Origin: Leptospira hartskeerlii
Lineage (GTDB): Bacteria > Spirochaetota > Leptospiria > Leptospirales > Leptospiraceae
Length of the DNA: 64,000 nt
Assembly: GCF_002811475.1 (NCBI RefSeq)
Contig: NZ_NPDL01000006.1
Span: 237,117-301,116 of the forward strand
Reading direction: 5' to 3'
In this document: positions 17,461 through 27,166 of the stretch, one piece after another
How the letters are laid out: every line of letters starts with the position of its first letter
Numbering within the stretch: the stretch's first letter is position 1
Translations under genes and position numbers: made by a program
Notes under the pieces: model-generated
Seen by the model: the letters and a program-made list of their open reading frames with translations, nothing else
Database searches by the model: none
Told to the model about the DNA's origin: nothing

Positions 17461-19722
17461 ATGGCATTTGATATAGATATGATTCGTGCCCGGTATGAAA
17501 AACTCGGGACCCTGGTTAAAAAAGCCAGAGAAGTGGTCGGAAGACCTCTCACTCTGACTGAAAAAATTCTTTATTCTCACCTTTGGGAAGGAACTCCTTC
17601 CTCCAATTTCGAAAGAGGAAAGTCTTACGTTGATTTTGCCCCGGACCGCGTTGCAATGCAGGACGCAACCGCTCAGATGGCCCTATTACAATTCATGTCC
17701 GCAGGTAGAAACAAGGTAGCAGTTCCTTCCACCGTCCACTGCGACCACTTGATCACCGCGAAAACCGGTTCCTCGCAGGACTTAGCAACTGCTTCTACCG
17801 AAAACAAAGAAGTTTACGACTTTCTTTCCTCCGTTTCCAACAAGTACGGGATCGGATTCTGGAAGCCCGGAGCAGGAATTATTCACCAAGTAGTATTAGA
17901 AAATTATGCATTCCCTGGAGGAATGATGATCGGAACCGACTCACATACTGTAAATGCAGGTGGTTTGGGAATGGTTGCGATCGGGGTCGGTGGAGCAGAC
18001 GCTTGTGACGTAATGGCTGGCCTTCCTTGGGAACTCAAATGGCCTAAATTGATCGGAGTGAAGCTGACTGGAAAACTAAACGGTTGGACTTCTGCAAAAG
18101 ACGTTATCTTAAAAGTGGCAGGAATTCTTACCGTAAAAGGCGGAACGGGAGCCATCGTAGAATATTTTGGCGAAGGATCTTCTTCTCTTTCTTGTACTGG
18201 AAAGGGAACCATTGCCAATATGGGAGCAGAGATTGGAGCGACGACCTCCACATTCTCCTATGACGAATCTATGGAAAGATACCTTCGCTCCACAAATAGA
18301 GCGGATATCGCAGATTTAGCAAATGGGGTGAAGGAACACCTTACCGCAGATCCAGAAGTGTATGCAAACCCTGATAAATTCTTCGACCAAGTGATCGAGA
18401 TCAATCTTTCAGAGTTGGAACCTCACTTAAACGGACCTTTCACTCCTGATTTGGCTACTCCTATTTCTAAAATGAAAGAAGAAGCTAAGAAGAATGGATG
18501 GCCTACAAAAGTAGAAGTAGGTCTGATTGGTTCCTGCACAAACTCTTCTTACGAAGACATTGCTCGTGCTGCTTCTCTTGCAAACCAAGCTGCCGAAAAA
18601 TCTCTAAAGCCTAAGGCAGAATTTACAATCACTCCCGGTTCTGAGTTAGTTCGTTTTACGATAGAAAGAGATGGGTACATTAAAGTTTTCGAAAAGATTG
18701 GAGCAAAAGTTTTTGCGAACGCTTGCGGCCCTTGTATCGGAATGTGGTCCAGGGTAGGAGCTGATAAGAAGGAAAAGAACACGATTGTTCACTCTTTTAA
18801 TCGTAACTTCCAATCTAGGAACGACGGTAATCCGAACACTTTTGCATTCGTGGGTTCTCCGGAGCTTGTAACTGCGCTGGCGATCGCAGGAGATCTTACT
18901 TTCGACCCGAACAATGATACTCTTACCAATGAAAAAGGGGAGAAGGTTAAATTAGATCCTCCGAATGGAGATGAGCTTCCTAAAAAAGGATTTGATGTAA
19001 AAGATGCCGGTTACCAAGCCCCTGCGGCTGACGGCTCTAATGTCCAGGTGGTTGTGGATCCGAAATCCAATCGTTTACAGTTGCTTGCTCCTTTCACTAA
19101 GTGGGAAGGTACCGATCTAAAAGGTTTGAACCTTCTGATCAAAGTAAAAGGAAAATGTACAACTGACCATATCTCTATGGCAGGACCTTGGTTGAAATTC
19201 AGAGGACATTTGGATAATATTTCCAATAACCTTCTGATCGGAGCTACGAACATTTTTAATGAAAAGATCAATAGTGTTAAGAACCAATTAGACGGATCTT
19301 ACGACGAAGTTCCAAAAGTCCAACGTCAGTATAAGGCGCAAGGGATCGCTTCGATTGTGGTCGGTGACGAAAACTACGGAGAAGGTTCTTCCAGAGAGCA
19401 CGCCGCGATGGAGCCTAGATTCTTAGGAGTGAGAGCGGTTCTTGTAAAATCATTTGCTCGTATCCATGAAACAAACCTGAAGAAGCAGGGGATGCTTGCT
19501 TTGACATTTGCGGATAAGGCGGATTATGATAAGATCCAAGAAGATGATAAGATCGATATTATCGGACTTACTGGTTTTAAGGAAGGAACTCCTCTTACTT
19601 TAGCTTTACATCATAAAGATGGAAGTAAGGACGAATTTAAAGTAAACCACACTTACAATGCTCAACAGATTGAATGGTTTAAGGCGGGAAGTGCTTTGAA
19701 TTTGATCGGCAGCAAAAAGTAA
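17461..19722 (+). CDS. acn: Aconitate hydratase
   Basis: The enzyme interconverts citrate and isocitrate in the TCA cycle using a [4Fe-4S] cluster. The start at 17461 ([13 protein letters not shown]) has GGAG 6 nt upstream; two other ATGs lie within 24 nt upstream. The product has about 753 residues, matching the mitochondrial-type aconitase rather than AcnB. Cluster ligands are visible in [13 protein letters not shown] and [11 protein letters not shown]. Substrate motifs include [14 protein letters not shown] and the swivelling-domain [15 protein letters not shown]. Two copies of GGAAGGAACTCC (17586 and 19581) encode the tetrapeptide EGTP in both cases. A strong terminator follows. Confidence 0.95.
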   Translation: MAFDIDMIRARYEKLGTLVKKAREVVGRPLTLTEKILYSHLWEGTPSSNFERGKSYVDFAPDRVAMQDATAQMALLQFMSAGRNKVAVPSTVHCDHLITAKTGSSQDLATASTENKEVYDFLSSVSNKYGIGFWKPGAGIIHQVVLENYAFPGGMMIGTDSHTVNAGGLGMVAIGVGGADACDVMAGLPWELKWPKLIGVKLTGKLNGWTSAKDVILKVAGILTVKGGTGAIVEYFGEGSSSLSCTGKGTIANMGAEIGATTSTFSYDESMERYLRSTNRADIADLANGVKEHLTADPEVYANPDKFFDQVIEINLSELEPHLNGPFTPDLATPISKMKEEAKKNGWPTKVEVGLIGSCTNSSYEDIARAASLANQAAEKSLKPKAEFTITPGSELVRFTIERDGYIKVFEKIGAKVFANACGPCIGMWSRVGADKKEKNTIVHSFNRNFQSRNDGNPNTFAFVGSPELVTALAIAGDLTFDPNNDTLTNEKGEKVKLDPPNGDELPKKGFDVKDAGYQAPAADGSNVQVVVDPKSNRLQLLAPFTKWEGTDLKGLNLLIKVKGKCTTDHISMAGPWLKFRGHLDNISNNLLIGATNIFNEKINSVKNQLDGSYDEVPKVQRQYKAQGIASIVVGDENYGEGSSREHAAMEPRFLGVRAVLVKSFARIHETNLKKQGMLALTFADKADYDKIQEDDKIDIIGLTGFKEGTPLTLALHHKDGSKDEFKVNHTYNAQQIEWFKAGSALNLIGSKK

Positions 19723-19731
19723 AAGTTTTCT

Positions 19732-19770
19732 AAAAAATGCCGAGGCCTGGACTTGGTCTCGGCATTTTTT
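19732..19770. terminator. Bidirectional Rho-independent terminator between acn and tetR-like gene
   Basis: A perfect 13-bp stem (19732-19744 with 19758-19770), extended by three more pairs, encloses a 7-nt loop and is flanked by A and T runs on both sides. It lies between the convergent aconitase and TetR-family genes and should work in both directions. Confidence 0.9.
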
Positions 19771-20455
19771 ATTTAGAGTCCGGTTTTAGACCCTTCTGCA
19801 AGATCCTAACCATTTCTTTGATTGTAGCTTTGATTTCCGATTCCGGAATTTTATAAACCACCTGAGCCATAAATCCTAAAGCGAAAGTCAAAGAAGAAAT
19901 TCCAAATGCAACCGATTTTAGGTCCGCTTTAGGATCTATTTCTCCTCCCTTCTTAAATTTCTCCAGTTCATGGATCATTTCAGGAAGAGCCTTGGTGTAA
20001 ATTTTACTTTGGATAATTCTACTAACGTCCGGATCTAAGATGATCCTACTGACCGCAACTTTCATGAAGTCGGAATAATGTTTGAAATCAGAACATCTTT
20101 CCGTAATGGACTCGACCAATGCCTCATTTAAATGAAGTTCCGGCTTGGCCTCAATTTCTTTTTTCCCTGTAGCCGAACCGCCTAGGTCGTCTGTTCGAGT
20201 TAGGATAGCTTCTAATAGTCCTTTCTTCCCACCAAAATAACGCATGATGAGAGCCTCGTTAGCTCCCGCAGCCTTAGCGATATCCTTTGTGGTCGCTGCG
20301 TCATATCCTTTTTTGGCAAAAACTTGTATCCCTGCCTTCATCAAAGCAGTTTCAGTTGCTTTTCGGTCTCTTTTTTTAGGGCCCTTATGGGAACCATGAG
20401 CACCAGCTTTGGATACCTTAGTTTTTTTGACCTTCTTCTTAGGGGTTCGAACCAT
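19769..20455 (-). CDS. TetR/AcrR family regulator with a long basic N-terminal tail
   Basis: The 228-residue protein has about 32 residues of Lys/Arg/Gly/His-rich sequence at the N-terminus ([18 protein letters not shown]), which is unusual for the family. A typical TetR helix-turn-helix follows: [19 protein letters not shown], then [17 protein letters not shown]. The C-terminal ligand/dimer domain is divergent. Targets are unknown. The gene upstream of it (20649 on, plus strand) is divergent, and local regulation of that gene is possible but not shown. Confidence 0.85.
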   Translation of the reverse strand: MVRTPKKKVKKTKVSKAGAHGSHKGPKKRDRKATETALMKAGIQVFAKKGYDAATTKDIAKAAGANEALIMRYFGGKKGLLEAILTRTDDLGGSATGKKEIEAKPELHLNEALVESITERCSDFKHYSDFMKVAVSRIILDPDVSRIIQSKIYTKALPEMIHELEKFKKGGEIDPKADLKSVAFGISSLTFALGFMAQVVYKIPESEIKATIKEMVRILQKGLKPDSK

Positions 20456-20648
20456 CTAACTGCCTATATGGGATGTATCCCGACCTTCGACTAATCAGCC
20501 AAGCGCATTTTTACTTTTTAGAACCACTTTGCTCTTGCCTGTTCCGTTTATTTTTACATTATGGTGATAAGTAAGTGAGTGATTACATGCGGATTTTTTG
20601 ATCCTTCCGGATCGAGAATCTGCAAAAAAGGGAACTTTCTTCAAATTT

Positions 20649-22346
20649 ATGGTTTGGAATTCGTTTTTTAAAAAAAGCTTAAATGGAGATAGAATATTTG
20701 TTTCTCTGCTCATTTTGTTAAACGTATTCTTTCTTCTACCAGGATCTGGAGGGAATGCTATCTTAACCCAAGGAGACGAAGCGATGCATATCGCTACGAT
20801 CCGAGAAAGTTTGGCTTCTTCTTCCTATCTTTTCCCTAAATTCGAAGGTGTTTTAAATCTCTACAAGCCACCGGCTCTGTTTTGGCTCGGAATTTTTTCG
20901 GATAGTCTTTTTGGTGTCAGCTTTTTTGCAGAAAGATTTCCTTCTTTTTTACTTTTTTTCGGTTCCTCTGTTCTAATTTACTTAGGTATCAGAAGGGCAG
21001 GTGGAAGTCCTAAACTAGCGTTCACAATTTCTTTTGCTTATACGCTGACCTTGGGAGTATTCAAATTCTCTAGATTGGTGATGATGGAATCCTTGCTGAC
21101 CTTCTTCATCATTTTGGTGTCTGTCACGATCTTAGAATTCAGGCTCTCTAAGAATCGGATCTGGCTATTTCTTGGGGGCTTCTTCTCCGGAATCGCAATT
21201 CTTATCAAAGGTCCGGTGTTCCAGGTATACAGCGGCATCATCTTAGGATCTTATTCAGTGATCGGAATTTTCCTTCTTCACTCGAATGGGGGATGGGTAG
21301 GCAAAAAAAGAATATGGAAGGAACTCCTCTCTCATATTATCTTTCATTCTTCTTCTTTAATTGTTCCAGTAGTATGGATCCTGGTCCTTCTTTCTTATTC
21401 GGAATTGGGGAAAGAATTCCTAACGATCTTCTTATTCACCGAAAATTTAGGAAAATTTTCCGCTGCCACCGCTAACCAATCTGAGTGGATCATTCCGATC
21501 GGGTTCTTACTCTATAGTTTTCCTTTCAGTTTGGCGGTTTTCTCAGGGTTCTATTCTAAATTATTCCAGAAGCCAAAATCGTTGAGAGAAGTTGTCGGGA
21601 GTTCCTACCTCTGGGCCATCCTTGCGATCTGCTTAGTCCATTTGGCGCCGAACCGTAAGGATTTTTACTACCTTCTTCCTTTGATCCCTTTGGCTTTCTT
21701 GGGAATCGGATTATTCTTCATTCGGAAAAAGGAATATCAGTTCTCGAAGCTTCTATCTTTGGACTATTTCTTTTGTTTAGGGATCAGTTTGTTGGTCTTG
21801 GCCGCAATGTGGGGTTTCGGAATTCTTCTGGGCCAGAATATCTGGCCGGAATTGATATTCACAGCGTTCTTACTTTTGATTTTTTTATGGGGAAGAAGGA
21901 TCCGAGTCCAAGGGTCTGGAGTTCCTTCCACTACCGCATTGAACCTCGTGCTGGCGGCAGGTTTACTTTCTTATATCCAATTTTCCATTCTTCCCAGAGT
22001 GAACCTAAGTGAGGTTCCGGAGAATGGACCATTCATAAATGCAAAACAAATCTGTATAGTTTCAGAAAACCCTTGGACTGCGCTCACTTTTAGGAATGCA
22101 CTTCCAGACGCGGAGATCATTCATTCTGTTCCGGGTGCGGATCGAAATTGTGTGGATGGAATTCGATATCTGGTCTTCTTCCAAGAGCCGATTCCGATTC
22201 CAACTGGATACCAACTTCTTCAGACACAAACTGTATGGAAAAGAGATGTTACCCTGCAGGAACTCCTGAGTCCAACACAGGGAAAAGAATACGTATATTT
22301 TTATGAGCCTTCTCGGAGTAAGAATTCCGAATTGGAGAGTCGATGA
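20649..22346 (+). CDS. GT39-like (ArnT/PMT) membrane glycosyltransferase
   Basis: The ATG at 20649 (MVWNSFFKKSLNG) is chosen; an in-frame TTG at 20598 would add 17 residues, and neither start has a clear ribosome site. The product has about 565 residues with ten or more membrane segments. The first periplasmic loop carries GDEAMH, the acidic motif of lipid-linked-sugar GT-C enzymes, and NLYKPPALFW, a typical ArnT-family block. It probably moves a sugar from a polyprenyl-phosphate donor to lipid A or another surface glycan. The stop overlaps the next start (ATGA). It contains four copies of the GGAACTCC motif. Confidence 0.8.
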   Translation: MVWNSFFKKSLNGDRIFVSLLILLNVFFLLPGSGGNAILTQGDEAMHIATIRESLASSSYLFPKFEGVLNLYKPPALFWLGIFSDSLFGVSFFAERFPSFLLFFGSSVLIYLGIRRAGGSPKLAFTISFAYTLTLGVFKFSRLVMMESLLTFFIILVSVTILEFRLSKNRIWLFLGGFFSGIAILIKGPVFQVYSGIILGSYSVIGIFLLHSNGGWVGKKRIWKELLSHIIFHSSSLIVPVVWILVLLSYSELGKEFLTIFLFTENLGKFSAATANQSEWIIPIGFLLYSFPFSLAVFSGFYSKLFQKPKSLREVVGSSYLWAILAICLVHLAPNRKDFYYLLPLIPLAFLGIGLFFIRKKEYQFSKLLSLDYFFCLGISLLVLAAMWGFGILLGQNIWPELIFTAFLLLIFLWGRRIRVQGSGVPSTTALNLVLAAGLLSYIQFSILPRVNLSEVPENGPFINAKQICIVSENPWTALTFRNALPDAEIIHSVPGADRNCVDGIRYLVFFQEPIPIPTGYQLLQTQTVWKRDVTLQELLSPTQGKEYVYFYEPSRSKNSELESR

Positions 22347-22693
22347 GCCCAATTCCTTTCAGAAAAATTTTCCCTTATTTCCCAATCTTCGTTTTGGGTC
22401 TGGCCGTGGGCACATTTATCGCCTTCAAATATTCCAGAGGAACTGTGGTTCAGTCCGGTATGGAATGGGAAGGAAAAGAGATCTGTCTGGATTATTGCGA
22501 TAATCTTGCGAAATGTACTAAGAAAGAATATCCGCAAACTTCCGAAGACCAATTATATAAAGTGGAAAATTCCTGTTTAAGAGGTTGCAGAAAACATTTC
22601 GATAAGATGCAGGTATGTCTCCAACCCGAGAAGATGGCTAGTTGTTCTGAATTGACTTCTTGTCTATTCGGAGAATTAAAAAAATATTATTAA
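22343..22693 (+). CDS. Membrane-anchored Cys-rich protein
   Basis: The ATG overlaps the glycosyltransferase stop by 4 nt, so the genes are translationally coupled. The 116-residue product has one N-terminal membrane anchor (FPYFPIFVLGLAVGTFIAF) and then a small exported domain with eight cysteines. Two CxxxC pairs (CLDYC and CLRGC), spaced by about 30 residues, resemble the twin Cx3C helical hairpin of disulfide-rich small proteins. I recall Cys-rich families of this kind in Leptospira but cannot assign one with certainty. A role beside the GT39 enzyme in the periplasm is inference. Confidence 0.65.
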   Translation: MSPIPFRKIFPYFPIFVLGLAVGTFIAFKYSRGTVVQSGMEWEGKEICLDYCDNLAKCTKKEYPQTSEDQLYKVENSCLRGCRKHFDKMQVCLQPEKMASCSELTSCLFGELKKYY

Positions 22694-23265
22694 TACTCTC
22701 CCTTCCAGAAACGATTTACCTTTTTTACGTAATCTTTCGTCTCCTTGTAAGGAGGGATCCCGTCGTATTTTTGGACTGCACCAGGTCCGGCATTATAAGC
22801 CGCGAGTGCCTTATCAGAATTTCCGAACTTCTTCATCATATCCGCGAGGAACTTAGTCCCACCCGCGATATTTTCTTCCGGATCGTAAGGATTATCTACG
22901 CCTAGAATGTCCGCCGTTCCAGGCATGAGCTGCATCAGACCGATCGCACCTTTAGAAGAAACCGCATTTGGTTTAAAATTGGACTCCGCCTTGATCACAG
23001 ATTTGACTAGATTCGGATCCAAATGATTTTTATAGGATTCCCTCTCTATAATACTGCTCAGATCCTTGGGAGTTGGATCATTCTCTTGTGAGAAAATCCC
23101 TTTCATTTTGGAGTCCAACTCTTGCGAGAATTCGGACTCGATCTTTTTAGATGTAGGATCTCCTTCCTGGACAGGAGGTTTCGGTTGAAATCTCTCCGTA
23201 ATTCCTTGGATTTCTTCCATTCTGGAGACAATTCTGCGATAAGATTCTAGATCATCTAACTTCAT
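22690..23265 (-). CDS. SLT-domain lytic transglycosylase
   Basis: The 191-residue protein has a charged N-terminal region of about 75 residues, then a Slt70-type goose-lysozyme-like domain. The catalytic Glu lies in SVIKAESNFKPNAVS, followed by SSKGAIGLMQLMPGTA, and AYNAGPGAVQKYDGIP near the end. It cleaves peptidoglycan glycan strands to 1,6-anhydro products. No N-terminal signal peptide is visible, which is odd for a periplasmic enzyme; in spirochaetes such proteins may use the flagellar or another route, which I cannot show. Its 3' end overlaps the convergent Cys-rich gene by 4 nt. A GGAGTTCCTACC copy lies just upstream at 23276. Confidence 0.88.
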   Translation of the reverse strand: MKLDDLESYRRIVSRMEEIQGITERFQPKPPVQEGDPTSKKIESEFSQELDSKMKGIFSQENDPTPKDLSSIIERESYKNHLDPNLVKSVIKAESNFKPNAVSSKGAIGLMQLMPGTADILGVDNPYDPEENIAGGTKFLADMMKKFGNSDKALAAYNAGPGAVQKYDGIPPYKETKDYVKKVNRFWKGEY

Positions 23266-23427
23266 ATAAGCCTCTGGAGTTCCTACCTAAGCCGAAATGG
23301 CTAATCTTCTCACCCTTATTATGTCTCTCGGACGAAAACCGAGATCCGTTTAGTCTTTTTTGCAGGTTTTAGAAAGGAAATCCAAGGGTTTCTTGAAAAA
23401 ACCCGGTGCCTAAGAACGATAGACCGC

Positions 23428-25728
23428 GTGATAGAAATAGAGATAGTCACAACACCAAGGCTCACAGCTTTTCCGGTATTCTTGGCTTTCAGCCGAGGAT
23501 ACTTTGAAGAAGAAGACGTACTTGTCAGAGTCAGAGCGCTCAAAAGTTACGAGGCAGTTCTCGCTCACTTGAGAGAAGGGAGAGCAGAAGCAGGAGAAAT
23601 TCCTTTCACTGCATGGGCTCATCAGCAACTCAAAAAAACTTCTCCTAATTGGACTTTTTATAGAGGAGTCATTTTATCATGTTTGGTGCATGGATTTTAT
23701 TCCGCATCTTATATGGAAGCGGAGTCCATTAGAGATTCCTATCATAGTTTTTTACCGATCTTACATCCATATTCCTTGGACAGGTTCGTAGCGGAGGAAT
23801 TTTTTCGCTCCGAAAACTATCACCGTAGAAAACCTGTGCCTTATCTTACCACAAGGCCTACGTTACTCGCTCATGAGTTTATTCGTGCGGAATGTCTGGG
23901 TGCGGCCGCATCTCTCCAAGAGTATCCATTCTTTGGGGAGAAGGGTTACTGCCTCACAGTTGAAAACGAGATCCCGCCGTATTACTTACCTACAAATATG
24001 TTAGTATTCACGGGAAGATTTGCTTCTAAGTATCCGGAAGAAGCAAACAGAGTTTCCAGAGCGATCAAAAAGGCAATGGAAGATCTTGCAAATCATGTAG
24101 CATACGAAGGGGATTCGTTCGTAGCGGATTGGGTAGGCCCATGCCCTTGGAAGCCAGGAGAACTGGACGGATTTTATAGAAGGCCGGTCCCTGAACTTGG
24201 AAAAATTTTATCCGGAATGCCTTCCTTCGAAGACGTGCGTTTCGTGATGGAGATGTATGGAAAAACATTCCCAGGTTTGGACGGAGGGAAAAAGATTCTA
24301 GAAAATCTGGCTCATTCAGTCGCAGATAATCCTTTTCCTAAATTTCCTTCTTCTATCACTCAGGCTAATTCCAAATTCTATAATAGTTATTATTCTAATG
24401 GAAAAACTAAATTCGGGAATATCGTAAAGGATATCTCTCCGCTCCGAAGTTTAGTATCCGAATTGAAAGAGTTGGCTCTTTCTCTCTTTTTAGGAAGAAA
24501 AGAAGTTTCTTTGGATACACAACTTCCTCGGAGCCCGTACCTTTTTATACGTTCCACTGTGAATGCAATATTAGATTATTTGAATCAAGAGATCCGAGAT
24601 ATAGAAGAGAAGAATAAAAGGTTATCCGAGGATAATTATCTCTTGGAAACCAGGCTGGATATAAGCGATCTAAAACGACAAACTACAGAAGAAAGATACC
24701 GCTATATGTTCGAATTTGCGACTGATGCGATGATCATAGTAAATGCCGATACAAGAATGATCGTGGATGCAAACAGAAGGTTCAGAGAAGTTTCCGGATA
24801 CCAAACCTCCGAGATCAAAAACATCCGACTCGCAAGAGTTCTTCCCGATATTTTGGAACAAACAGAACTAAAATCTCCGGGAGGAAAAGACCAAAATATG
24901 ACTTTCATTCCGGAAGCGGGTTTGATCTTAAAAGATGGAACCAAATTTTCAGTGGGCCTGAGCGTAACCGGTTTTAGCGCGGAAACAAAAAGATTCTATC
25001 AGATCCAAGTAAACGATAACGCGTTAATTTTAGAGTCTGAAAAGATCAAACATGAGTTCATATCCAATATATCTCATGAACTTAGATCCCCTATGACGAA
25101 TATCCAGGGATATTTCGACCTTTTATTCTCGAATGAACAACTTCCTTTGGACAAGGACCAAAAGGAAATGACCGACGTGATCCGTAAGAATGTGAGAAGG
25201 TTAAATTTCCTGATAGATAACCTTCTGCAATTGGAGAAGAAGGACTCACAAACTTCCGAGGAGATGTATGAAATTTTCGATCCGCTAACGGTAATCGAAG
25301 AGGTTCTTTATATCAATTCTCCTTCCGCATCCGAAAGCGGACTTACTGTAACTACTAATCTTTCTGAAGGTTTAAAACTGAAAGGAGTAAGATTTGAATT
25401 CTCCCAGATCATCACGAATTTTTTCGTGAACGCTATAAAATATACGGAAAAAGGAGGGATCGATGTCTCTCTCAAAAAAATCTCGGATAAAAAAGTAGAG
25501 GTTCGATTTACGGACACCGGGATCGGTATAGATCCTAAATATAAAGAGCTGATCTTCGAAAGATTTTTTAGGGTACCGGACCAAAGGAACAGAACTGTGG
25601 GCGGTACTGGACTAGGACTTTCTATCAGCCGAACTTTAATCAATAAAATGGGGGGAGAAGTCATCGTAGAGCCAAACCAAAAAGGTGGCAGCATTTTTAA
25701 GGTGATTTTACCTTTGTATTCTGAATGA
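23428..25728 (+). CDS. Histidine kinase with an N-terminal solute-binding-like (NMT1/THI5-type) sensor and PAS domain
   Basis: The 766-residue protein starts with GTG. Residues 1-300 resemble periplasmic-binding-protein type 2 / NMT1-THI5-like domains (VTTPRLTAFPVFLAFSRGYF, then AVLAHLREGRAEAGEIPFTA). There is no signal peptide or membrane segment, so this ligand domain appears cytoplasmic. A PAS domain lies at about 425-540 (YMFEFATDAMIIVNADTRM). The kinase core has its H-box in FISNISHELRSPMTNIQGYF, an N-box in NFFVNAIKYTEKG, and GTGLGLSISR. No receiver domain is present. The next gene overlaps its stop by 4 nt. The sensed ligand is unknown; a thiamine-precursor-like small molecule is a guess from the family. 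Confidence 0.85.
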   Translation: MIEIEIVTTPRLTAFPVFLAFSRGYFEEEDVLVRVRALKSYEAVLAHLREGRAEAGEIPFTAWAHQQLKKTSPNWTFYRGVILSCLVHGFYSASYMEAESIRDSYHSFLPILHPYSLDRFVAEEFFRSENYHRRKPVPYLTTRPTLLAHEFIRAECLGAAASLQEYPFFGEKGYCLTVENEIPPYYLPTNMLVFTGRFASKYPEEANRVSRAIKKAMEDLANHVAYEGDSFVADWVGPCPWKPGELDGFYRRPVPELGKILSGMPSFEDVRFVMEMYGKTFPGLDGGKKILENLAHSVADNPFPKFPSSITQANSKFYNSYYSNGKTKFGNIVKDISPLRSLVSELKELALSLFLGRKEVSLDTQLPRSPYLFIRSTVNAILDYLNQEIRDIEEKNKRLSEDNYLLETRLDISDLKRQTTEERYRYMFEFATDAMIIVNADTRMIVDANRRFREVSGYQTSEIKNIRLARVLPDILEQTELKSPGGKDQNMTFIPEAGLILKDGTKFSVGLSVTGFSAETKRFYQIQVNDNALILESEKIKHEFISNISHELRSPMTNIQGYFDLLFSNEQLPLDKDQKEMTDVIRKNVRRLNFLIDNLLQLEKKDSQTSEEMYEIFDPLTVIEEVLYINSPSASESGLTVTTNLSEGLKLKGVRFEFSQIITNFFVNAIKYTEKGGIDVSLKKISDKKVEVRFTDTGIGIDPKYKELIFERFFRVPDQRNRTVGGTGLGLSISRTLINKMGGEVIVEPNQKGGSIFKVILPLYSE

Positions 25729-26399
25729 ATCAAAAAAGAACGTATTTAATCTTATCCATACTCATCGTTTCCTTGATCGGAATTTTTTATCTTCTATTTC
25801 CGGGAACTTCTCCAAAAGAAAACACAAGCTACCAAGGTGGGCTCTCGGAAGAGACCTTGACTAGAAAAGAAAACTCTCTATTCGAAGGAGGATCTTTCTT
25901 AGATTTTTCAGGACATATAGAAGAGACAGCCTCCGGACCTGTTGCGGTTACCGCTGAACAAGGTTCTAAACCTACTAAAACAAAATCTTATCTAGAAAGT
26001 TTAAGTCCGGAAGAAAAAGCTAAATTATACGAGCAACTTTATGAGAAGTTCAAACCTCTTACCGAAAAATTTCCGAACAATTCTCTCATCCCTAAAAAAC
26101 TTTCAGAAGAAGAAATAGCTAAAAAGAAAGAAAATGAAGATCATTATTACAGGGTTCAAAGAGAAATTTTAGAAAGAAAAGATGTGCCTAAGGAAGAAAT
26201 GTCCTTCTATCTAAATGCAAAATTAAAACGATCCGACGATATGTTAGAGATCCTAAAATATGGAATGGAGAATTATCAAAAATTAGTGGGAGAAAATCCA
26301 AAAACCGCCAATCCAGAATATGAGAAACTTCTAAAGGAAAGATTGGATGGCATTTCTAAGAGTAGGGAAGAAGTGATCTCTGCTCAAAAAGGAAACTAA
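25725..26399 (+). CDS. Membrane-anchored hypothetical protein coupled to a histidine kinase
   Basis: The ATG overlaps the kinase stop (ATGA), so translation is probably coupled. The 224-residue product has one N-terminal membrane segment (YLILSILIVSLIGIFYLLF) and then a hydrophilic, Lys/Glu-rich helical region (about residues 85-220) likely to be extracytoplasmic. No catalytic motif is visible. It may be an accessory protein of the kinase, which is inference from the overlap only. Confidence 0.65.
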   Translation: MNQKRTYLILSILIVSLIGIFYLLFPGTSPKENTSYQGGLSEETLTRKENSLFEGGSFLDFSGHIEETASGPVAVTAEQGSKPTKTKSYLESLSPEEKAKLYEQLYEKFKPLTEKFPNNSLIPKKLSEEEIAKKKENEDHYYRVQREILERKDVPKEEMSFYLNAKLKRSDDMLEILKYGMENYQKLVGENPKTANPEYEKLLKERLDGISKSREEVISAQKGN

Positions 26400-26401
26400 G
26401 T

Positions 26402-27166
26402 TTAAGGACTTTTACGTTTTCTTTTAGAACTTCTTTTGTTTTGAGGGACTTTCGTCTTCTTTGCCGCAGGGTTTTTGGCAGAAGGTAATTTCATTTTGTT
26501 TAAAGTGTGGATTAGATTTACAAGTTCTTCCGGATTCAAAACGGAAAGGATTGAAATTACTTTTTGAAAACCTACCTGTTGCAAAAGGTTTACTGCATTT
26601 TTAGTTCCTAAACCTTTTAATAAAGCAGGGATCTCTGAAATGGATCTTTTACGGATCCATTCTGCACATTCTTCAGGAGTTAAGGCTTTAGTTAAAGGAA
26701 CAAAATCTTTTACAGGCAAAGCCTTGGTCAGTTCCAGAAAAGAATCTATACCAATCGCATTCAAATAATCAATCGAAGAATCAGGTCCGATATTCGTTAA
26801 GATCTCAACGATCGTTTTAGAACCTATCGTATGATTTATCTTAGAAACATCTAATGGAGAAATCGACTCTGCTAAAAATTTAAGATCTTTGAGACCTAAA
26901 TGTTTTACATAATATACCAGATCGGATGGAACCGTGTTCTGGATCAGATCCACAAGAGTTGTTTCTTGGATGGATTGTAAAAGAGTTACTATTTCCTGTT
27001 CGCTCAGGTTTTGGCTTAAGAATAAAAGTTTTTTATGATCCACCTTTTCCGAAATGGAAAATAACGCCTCGTAACCTAGATTGCGGAATAACTGGAAGGA
27101 TTTTTGAGGTCCTAGTTTATCTAGGTATTCTAATGCGTTTTGGATGGTGGATATTACCTTCTTCAT
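26402..27166 (-). CDS. Helical-repeat protein: nine tandem 24-residue units and a basic tail
   Basis: The 254-residue protein consists of nine consecutive units of exactly 24 residues (residues 8-223), and then 31 residues rich in Lys, Arg and Pro. Examples are PDSSIDYLNAIGIDSFLELT and ISEIPALLKGLGTKNAVNLL. Each unit looks like two short helices with hydrophobic residues at about positions 4-5, 7-8, 11, 16-17 and 19-20, and often Gly near 12 or 24. This suggests a compact alpha-solenoid. No signal peptide is present. I do not recognise the repeat among TPR, HEAT, LRR or Sel1. Its start overlaps the stop of the upstream gene by 4 nt. Function unknown. Confidence 0.7.
   Translation of the reverse strand: MKKVISTIQNALEYLDKLGPQKSFQLFRNLGYEALFSISEKVDHKKLLFLSQNLSEQEIVTLLQSIQETTLVDLIQNTVPSDLVYYVKHLGLKDLKFLAESISPLDVSKINHTIGSKTIVEILTNIGPDSSIDYLNAIGIDSFLELTKALPVKDFVPLTKALTPEECAEWIRKRSISEIPALLKGLGTKNAVNLLQQVGFQKVISILSVLNPEELVNLIHTLNKMKLPSAKNPAAKKTKVPQNKRSSKRKRKSP

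Larger units (their letters stand above)
6774..23283. repeat. Dispersed 12-mer GGWAGGAACTCC (core GGAACTCC)
   Basis: By eye I found 22 copies of GGAACTCC or its complement in the window, against about 2 expected by chance for an 8-mer on both strands. Fourteen extend to GGWAGGAACTCC. Plus-strand cores start at 2172, 10078, 10738, 12393, 13309, 15578, 16039, 17319, 17590, 19585, 21320 and 22259; minus-strand cores at 6774, 11027, 14454, 15418, 21598, 21918, 23276, 36757, 44343 and 46536. Copies fall inside and between genes. The spread and lack of a single palindrome argue against a simple transposon or terminator. Confidence 0.7.
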
